DNA from: Methylosinus sp. Sm6
Lineage (GTDB): Bacteria > Pseudomonadota > Alphaproteobacteria > Rhizobiales > Beijerinckiaceae
Assembly: GCF_019802345.1 (NCBI RefSeq)
Contig: NZ_JAINDZ010000010.1
Location: 78,397-142,396, forward strand
Reading direction: 5' to 3'
DNA length: 64,000 bases
The translations under genes were made by a program, and so were the position numbers. This document shows positions 62,878-64,000 of the stretch, in pieces. Numbering within the stretch: position 1 is the first letter of the stretch; each line of letters starts with the position of its first letter. The notes under the pieces are model-generated. The model made no database searches. It saw nothing but the letters and a program-made list of their open reading frames with translations, and had not been told where the DNA came from.

Positions 62878-63354
62878 ATGAAGACAATCGCATTTATCCT
62901 GACTGGAGCCTTGGCCGCGACATGCGCCCAGGCAATCGCCGAGCCCGACAAGCCCTTCATCTACACGCCGCCGGAGGATGTCGCCTTCAAGAGCCCCTTC
63001 GGCGTCGGGCCGGATCAGGCGGTGCTGTACGGCGATCCGTCGAAGCCGGGTCTTTATGTGGTGCGCGTGCGCTTTCCGCCCGGCGCGCACTCCAATCCGC
63101 ATTTCCATTCCAAGGATCGCCATGCGGTCGTGCTGAAGGGCGTTTGGTGGAACGGCGTCGGCGAGACGCTGGACTTCGGCAAGGCGAAGCCGCTGAAGGC
63201 CGGCTCCTATGTGCTCCATCCGGCCGGCGGCGTGCATTGGGACGGCGCAGGCGATGAGGAGACGATCGTGCAGATCATCGGCGAAGGGCCGGTGGAGACG
63301 ACACGGCTCGACACGCCCGGCGTAGCGGCGGGCTATTGGCCCAAGCCGAAATGA
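62878..63354 (+). CDS. Secreted cupin-domain protein
   Basis: A 158-residue protein with a signal peptide (MKTIAFILTGALAATCAQAIA) and a single cupin barrel. The metal-site pattern is HSNPHFHSKDRH in motif 1 and GGVHWDG in motif 2. Such periplasmic cupins often bind metal or small acids; no substrate is known. GGGAG lies 9 bases before the ATG. It follows the chemoreceptor gene by 139 bases. Confidence 0.85.
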   Translation: MKTIAFILTGALAATCAQAIAEPDKPFIYTPPEDVAFKSPFGVGPDQAVLYGDPSKPGLYVVRVRFPPGAHSNPHFHSKDRHAVVLKGVWWNGVGETLDFGKAKPLKAGSYVLHPAGGVHWDGAGDEETIVQIIGEGPVETTRLDTPGVAAGYWPKPK

Positions 63355-63426
63355 CTTCGCGTCATTCTGGCTGGGCGCCTCGATAGCGCGAACGGGATCG
63401 AACGCCGTGGCGTTCGATCCTGCGCG

Positions 63427-63816
63427 TCACGGCGCCGCGACGGTCTTCAGCTTGGACAGCGCGCGGATTTTCACGCGCACGCTGGCCGGCTTGGCCGCGG
63501 CCTTCACCATCTCGCCCGTCGCCGGATTGCGCACCAGAGTGCCGGCCTTGCGGGCCGGGACCTTGCGCAGCGAGACTTTCAGCAAGCCGGGAAGAGTGAA
63601 CTCGCCGACGCCGCGCGGATGCACGGAGCCGAGGAACACCTCCTCGAGAGTGGCGTAGACCGCCGCCGCCGTCTTGCGCGGAAGCTCGTTCTGCTCGGCG
63701 ATATGATTGATGAGCGCCGCCTTGGTCAGCGTCTCCTTCACCGGACGAACCGTGGACGCCTCGGCTTTCCTGGTCTTCTTGACTACCGCCGGCTTCTCGC
63801 TCTTCGCCCTGGCCAT
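63427..63816 (-). CDS. HU-family DNA-binding protein with basic N-terminal extension
   Basis: A 129-residue histone-like protein. Residues about 30-125 match HU/IHF: LTKAALINHIAEQ at the N-terminal helices, GEFTLPGLLKVSLRKVPARKAGTLVRNPATGEM with the RNPxTG beta-arm motif that kinks DNA. The first 30 residues are basic and lysine-rich, unlike the standard 90-residue HU, as in extended HU proteins of Hyphomicrobiales. GGGAG lies upstream of ATG 63816. Confidence 0.88.
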   Translation of the reverse strand: MARAKSEKPAVVKKTRKAEASTVRPVKETLTKAALINHIAEQNELPRKTAAAVYATLEEVFLGSVHPRGVGEFTLPGLLKVSLRKVPARKAGTLVRNPATGEMVKAAAKPASVRVKIRALSKLKTVAAP

Positions 63817-64000
63817 CGCATGTCTCCCTGCTGCAACAGGCCGCGCATCGTGACAGATGCGGCGCGCCGTAAACCGCTTGCTAACGTTTCGAACGCTGAT
63901 TCGCAATCATGCATCACGAAATGTAGGGCTCCGAATTCGGGTTAACGGCGGTTAACGGATGGGCTCAGGCGTGATTCCCTATCGGCGGAGTGATTCTGGA

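Overview
This window is high-GC DNA from an alphaproteobacterium, most likely of the order Hyphomicrobiales. The signs are an Irr-type Fur-family regulator, LexA boxes of the alphaproteobacterial GTTC-N7-GTTC type, an OpgG/OpgH pair, a GT21 ceramide-glucosyltransferase-like enzyme, and several families of long palindromic intergenic repeats. A methanotroph or methylotroph such as Methylosinus or Methylocystis is plausible from general gene content, but no diagnostic gene (methane or methanol oxidation) lies here. I see no rRNA, tRNA, CRISPR array, transposase or prophage.

Layout. 1-2450: the end of a 2-oxoacid (pyruvate) dehydrogenase operon (E1 alpha, E1 beta, E2). 2.7-7.7 kb: small envelope genes, a glyoxylate-reductase-like dehydrogenase, irr, and an orphan pstS behind a PHO-box-like site. 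7.8-17.7 kb: a run of minus-strand genes, including a CorC/HlyC-type membrane protein, a fused shikimate kinase/dehydroquinate synthase, Nudix and PhzF proteins, two NTF2-like proteins, ilvC, an esterase, and a Sel1/ThiE-like pair. 17.9-30.3 kb: a GT4 glycosyltransferase, a TonB receptor behind an AT-rich island, opgGH, glmU, a GT21 enzyme and gltX. 30.3-35.4 kb: a radical SAM gene behind tandem LexA boxes, a methyltransferase plus ccdA, and an ECF sigma operon ending in a signal-peptidase homologue that lacks its nucleophilic serine.

35.6-38.0 kb carries aromatic amino acid genes (tryptophanase, phenylalanine hydroxylase). 38.0-46.7 kb is a surface-glycan-like island: three GT4 glycosyltransferases, a PIG-L deacetylase, a Mig-14-like protein and a BcsS-like outer-membrane protein. 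Two of the glycosyltransferases are paralogues that share a C-terminal beta-rich domain and lie in opposite orientation. 46.7-55.5 kb: a lytic transglycosylase, dxs, a GNAT/FemAB-like protein, a DUF72 protein, a retropepsin-like/PDZ lipoprotein, and a DUF2975-XRE operon with a clear three-half-site operator. 55.8-64 kb: an M48 peptidase with a YjgN-like protein, an SDR, a DUF900-type lipoprotein hydrolase, an unusual fusion of a chemoreceptor signalling domain with a urea/amide-binding (UrtA-like) domain, a secreted cupin and an HU-family protein.

The items most worth a second look are the ECF sigma / short membrane protein / serine-less signal-peptidase operon, the chemoreceptor-UrtA fusion, the tandem LexA boxes, the glycan island with its duplicated two-domain glycosyltransferases, and the dispersed repeat families, one of which supplies the end of a coding sequence. 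All product names rest on reading sequence motifs by eye; no database search was run.
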